DNA of 40,016 nucleotides from Kiloniellales bacterium. Lineage in GTDB: Bacteria; Pseudomonadota; Alphaproteobacteria; Kiloniellales; JAKSBE01. The stretch is taken from contig JANQGU010000085.1 of NCBI GenBank assembly GCA_028282935.1, positions 1 to 40,016 of the forward strand, in the 5' to 3' direction. The notes beneath the pieces are model-generated. The model made no database searches, was not told where the DNA came from, and saw only the letters and a program-made list of their open reading frames with translations. The translations under genes were made by a program, and so were the position numbers. Shown piece by piece: positions 37,111-40,016 of this stretch; position 1 is the first letter of the stretch; every line of letters begins with the position of its first letter.

Positions 37111-38409
37111 CTATAACGATCTCGCCCGCTCGCGCAGCCCGGCGGTAACACTTTCGGCAAGCGCCTCAGGGAATCCCTTCGGCAGATCGTTCAGCGTCTC
37201 ATCCACCGCTTTGTCTACACTTGCGGCGAGCTCATCGAATATCTCGGCCACCAGCCCCGGAGCCAAGCCCGCGGCTTTCGCCGTTTGCCCGAAATGCCGG
37301 GGCATGATCTCGAAGATGATCTTATGGCGGTTATCGCCGACCGCCATTGCGAGCTTTAACTGATTGTGGCGGAGAGCGCCCTTGTCGAGATAGGGCTGCG
37401 TTGACATGACATCATAGAGCGGCGCGAGCCGGAAGCGTCCGCCCGGCAGGAGCCGCAGCGAGTAGTTCTTGGCATGACCGTCAGTCGCCGCGAGCAACCA
37501 GTTGACGACCTGCGCCTTCAAAAACAGTTTCCGGTCTTCCTCAGGCTCATCGCTCGACCCGAGCAGTTCCAGGATTTGAACCATGCCTGGCCCTTCCGGT
37601 TCGTGTTTGCGGGCAGGAGGCACCGACAGTGCTTGGCAGAAGTCCTCCTGCGGAATTCGCAACAACCTACCGCCTTTCGTCCAAAGCCGGTCGAAGCGTT
37701 CGACCACAAGCGCCTTCTCCCCGGCAAAGCTCTCCATGGCGACCCCAGCCGCCGGCAGACAGAGTGCGGCGATCAGCTTCATGCACAAGAATTCGTTTTC
37801 GACGGAGTCCGATAGATCGATGCCACCGTGCCGCTCCTTGATCGGCGGCTTGATGATATGCGTGGTCGCGGTGCTCCCATGGGGCACATGCCAGCAATCG
37901 TTCCACCACAGCAGCGCGGTCTTCTCCTGCACGCCAGCCAGCGAAATGCGGAACTCGCCCTCTTCATCGAGGCCGAGCGGTGCGCCATGCAGGTCGGCGA
38001 TCAGTGCGGCGACGGCCTCGTCATCGACAGGCCGGCCGGACACCATGCCCGCCGGGCCCGGAGCCTGTCCTTGTGGCATGAACTGCAACGCACCAACACA
38101 GTCGCGCCCGACAGCTGAGAGCAGGTTGTACATATCGCTGCCAGGGGCCTTGACCTGTACCGCCATGGCCCGCCGCATCGCTTCATCGTCAGGAAGCAGG
38201 TTCTCGAAGACGGCAATGACCGGCTCGCCGACGAAGCGCTGCTCACGCAGCGGCAGCGAGAGCGAGACCGGAATGGCGTGCTCCCAAGCGAGCCAGTCCT
38301 CATCGTAGCGAAAATCGATTGCGCCGCTGGCCTGCTTGCGGAGTTGTCCGACGAGACGGCCATTGAGGTAGACATCGAGCGGCACATGGAACGGGCGACG
38401 GGCCATCAA
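37111..38409 (-). CDS. hipA: HipA family serine/threonine kinase toxin
   Basis: LDVYLNGRLVGQL, FRISLAGVQEKTALL, NWLLAATDGHAKNYSLRL, LAPLYDVMST. Confidence 0.93.
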   Translation of the reverse strand: MMARRPFHVPLDVYLNGRLVGQLRKQASGAIDFRYDEDWLAWEHAIPVSLSLPLREQRFVGEPVIAVFENLLPDDEAMRRAMAVQVKAPGSDMYNLLSAVGRDCVGALQFMPQGQAPGPAGMVSGRPVDDEAVAALIADLHGAPLGLDEEGEFRISLAGVQEKTALLWWNDCWHVPHGSTATTHIIKPPIKERHGGIDLSDSVENEFLCMKLIAALCLPAAGVAMESFAGEKALVVERFDRLWTKGGRLLRIPQEDFCQALSVPPARKHEPEGPGMVQILELLGSSDEPEEDRKLFLKAQVVNWLLAATDGHAKNYSLRLLPGGRFRLAPLYDVMSTQPYLDKGALRHNQLKLAMAVGDNRHKIIFEIMPRHFGQTAKAAGLAPGLVAEIFDELAASVDKAVDETLNDLPKGFPEALAESVTAGLRERARSL

Positions 38410-38672
38410 AAAAGCGTCTCGACATCGAACGCGGCCTTGCTCCGCTCCCTGATCACCAGCTCCAGATCAAGCGCCTGAAGCACGGCGAGCATGGTCTGGA
38501 GCGGCGCGCCTGGCCGGCCTGATTCCAGCTTGGAAACCGTCTCCTGGCGCAACTGCGCTTTCTCGCCGACCTGGGCTTGTGTCAGGCCGAGCGCCTTGCG
38601 CCGGCGGCGCAGCGCCTGCCCGATCTGCTTGGCGTCTCTTGCAATCTGCTCCATATCGACTGACTTTGGCAT
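38406..38672 (-). CDS. hipB: HipB family HTH antitoxin
   Basis: XRE-type HTH LRRRRKALGLTQAQVGEKAQLRQETVSKLESG; overlaps hipA start. Confidence 0.92.
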   Translation of the reverse strand: MPKSVDMEQIARDAKQIGQALRRRRKALGLTQAQVGEKAQLRQETVSKLESGRPGAPLQTMLAVLQALDLELVIRERSKAAFDVETLF

Positions 38673-39419
38673 TTTACAGTATATGCTCTATCGATAATAA
38701 ATTTTGGTATACTTATGCAATCATAAATCATATACATGCGAGAGAGATCATATATGTGACTTATTCGTGGGTGCGCATAAGTCGTGTATGGGAAACTGCC
38801 CCCGCTAATGTAAGCTCGAGTGCTCCATCCAGACCGCTCTGCGCAAAATGGACCAGCGCCTATCAAATCGCCCAGCAACAGGTCTAGCGCCTGAGCGCTT
38901 GGCTCCGTCGCGGCAACTGGCATCGCCTCCGTGCCGGTCTCAAGGCCAGAGTGCCATCAGCGCATGCTTTCCAAGGGCGACCCGTTGAGGCCCGCGTTGT
39001 GCCTCCGGGGGGCGACCTCAGGGACGGCGAAGCTCAGCAACACGTACGCTTGGTCGCTCGCCTCGCTGACCTGGGGCCAGCCTGCACCGACCTCGGCGTT
39101 ATCGGCTTAGGTCCGGCAGAGCCGGCCGGAGCTGTGCTTCCGGGGCGGGCTCTGCTGGGGACGGGTGCCCTCCGGAAGGACAAACGCCAGCTTCACGGTG
39201 CGAGCTAGCAAGTATGCTTTGGGTTGGGTGCCCTCTGCCAGCGCGGCGTGTACTAGCACCATCACTGCCACGATGGCTGGCACCAAGCCACCAGCTCGCG
39301 CACGTGGGCCCGAGGAGCGCTCGTAGCACCTTGAAGCCTCTTCGCTCGACGGATAGCCGTGTCTTGATGGCGCTTGAAGACTTCATGGCTCCAATCCACT
39401 GCCCGTAGGAGGTGGCCAG

Positions 39420-40016
39420 TCACACGGTGCCCTTCCGTACCTCCACGAATCGGACACCTCCGTAGTCGAATGCGACAACGAAGGTTTCGTCCAACCTACG
39501 CCCCGGCCCCCTCCGGAGCGCCAGCTTGAGAAGGAAGTGGTCACCGCGGGTCCCCACGACCTCGTGAGAGACGATGCGCAGCGTTTGCCCGGACGTGTCG
39601 CCGTTCGCGTGCTTCCAGAACACGTTTACCCGGTACCTGAACTCCCTATTGTTGTCCTCGATCCAGCGGAGCAGGTCGTCGACGGTGGGCTTCGGCTCTT
39701 CATCGCAGTTGCGCGGGGCCCATTTGGCCGCTAGGAGCCCGGCTCTGGTGACCTCTTCGGCATCCAATCCGGAAATCGTCCGGTCAAGGTTTGCAGACAG
39801 AATGCGGGAGTTGTCCTGGTCCAACTCCTGAGTGGCACTTATTATCATGTACCATTTAAGTGATTGGACGAGGTCTTTGTCCGTGCCGACACCTGACTCG
39901 TAGCCGGCCGCCACGCTCCACTGAGACCGCCAGTCCCCGCATTCGGCGTCGTGCAGGTCCTCGGTAAACTGAAGCACCAGGTCCTGTTCTGGGCCGCGCT
40001 TGATGCCCCTGGCGGC
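39420..40016 (-). CDS. Sel1-repeat-like protein, truncated at window edge
   Basis: AAGYESGVGTDKDLVQSLKWYMIISA resembles a Sel1 repeat; frame remains open to window end. Confidence 0.5.
   Translation of the reverse strand, partial: AARGIKRGPEQDLVLQFTEDLHDAECGDWRSQWSVAAGYESGVGTDKDLVQSLKWYMIISATQELDQDNSRILSANLDRTISGLDAEEVTRAGLLAAKWAPRNCDEEPKPTVDDLLRWIEDNNREFRYRVNVFWKHANGDTSGQTLRIVSHEVVGTRGDHFLLKLALRRGPGRRLDETFVVAFDYGGVRFVEVRKGTV

Noticed and set aside
1-40016. CRISPR arrays, rRNA or tRNA genes
   Set aside because: No regularly spaced repeats, and no rRNA or tRNA cloverleaf sequences were recognised by eye; a tRNAscan/Infernal run would be needed to exclude small RNAs.

Overview
High-GC, gene-dense proteobacterial (probably alphaproteobacterial) chromosomal segment. 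Left to right: the 3' end of an AAA ATPase gene with two paralogous TPR/membrane proteins and a small membrane protein; a methyltransferase; a Ca/Na antiporter; a DgcA/DgcN-like D-glutamate catabolism pair divergent from a gamma-glutamyltransferase-family gene; a MATE transporter; an ~8.9 kb block that looks like a complete RpoE-ChrR (ECF sigma / zinc-cupin anti-sigma) stress regulon, with DUF6134-SDR-NTF2-like genes (+) converging on DUF3833, MFS, Cfa-like, DUF1365 and FAD-oxidoreductase genes (-), and three matching TGATCC-N18-TA promoter candidates; a polyamine-type ABC transporter (potFGHI-like); an NAD-epimerase; a tartrate/isopropylmalate dehydrogenase family gene; a DUF3179 protein; an aerobactin-type siderophore locus (MFS divergent from iucABCD-like genes, with Fur-box-like palindromes between them, no receptor in the window); dusA; and an accessory tail with a truncated tyrosine integrase at the 5' end of dusA, a hipBA toxin-antitoxin pair, AT-rich spacers and a Sel1-like partial gene. 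Most notable: (1) the inferred three-promoter RpoE regulon, including a NTF2-like protein with a perfect 4x15-bp Cys-rich in-frame repeat; (2) the dusA-associated integrative-element remnant carrying hipBA; (3) the palindrome pair in front of the siderophore operon; (4) the AAA/TPR/membrane cluster. All functional calls come from reading motifs in the translated ORFs; no database search was run.
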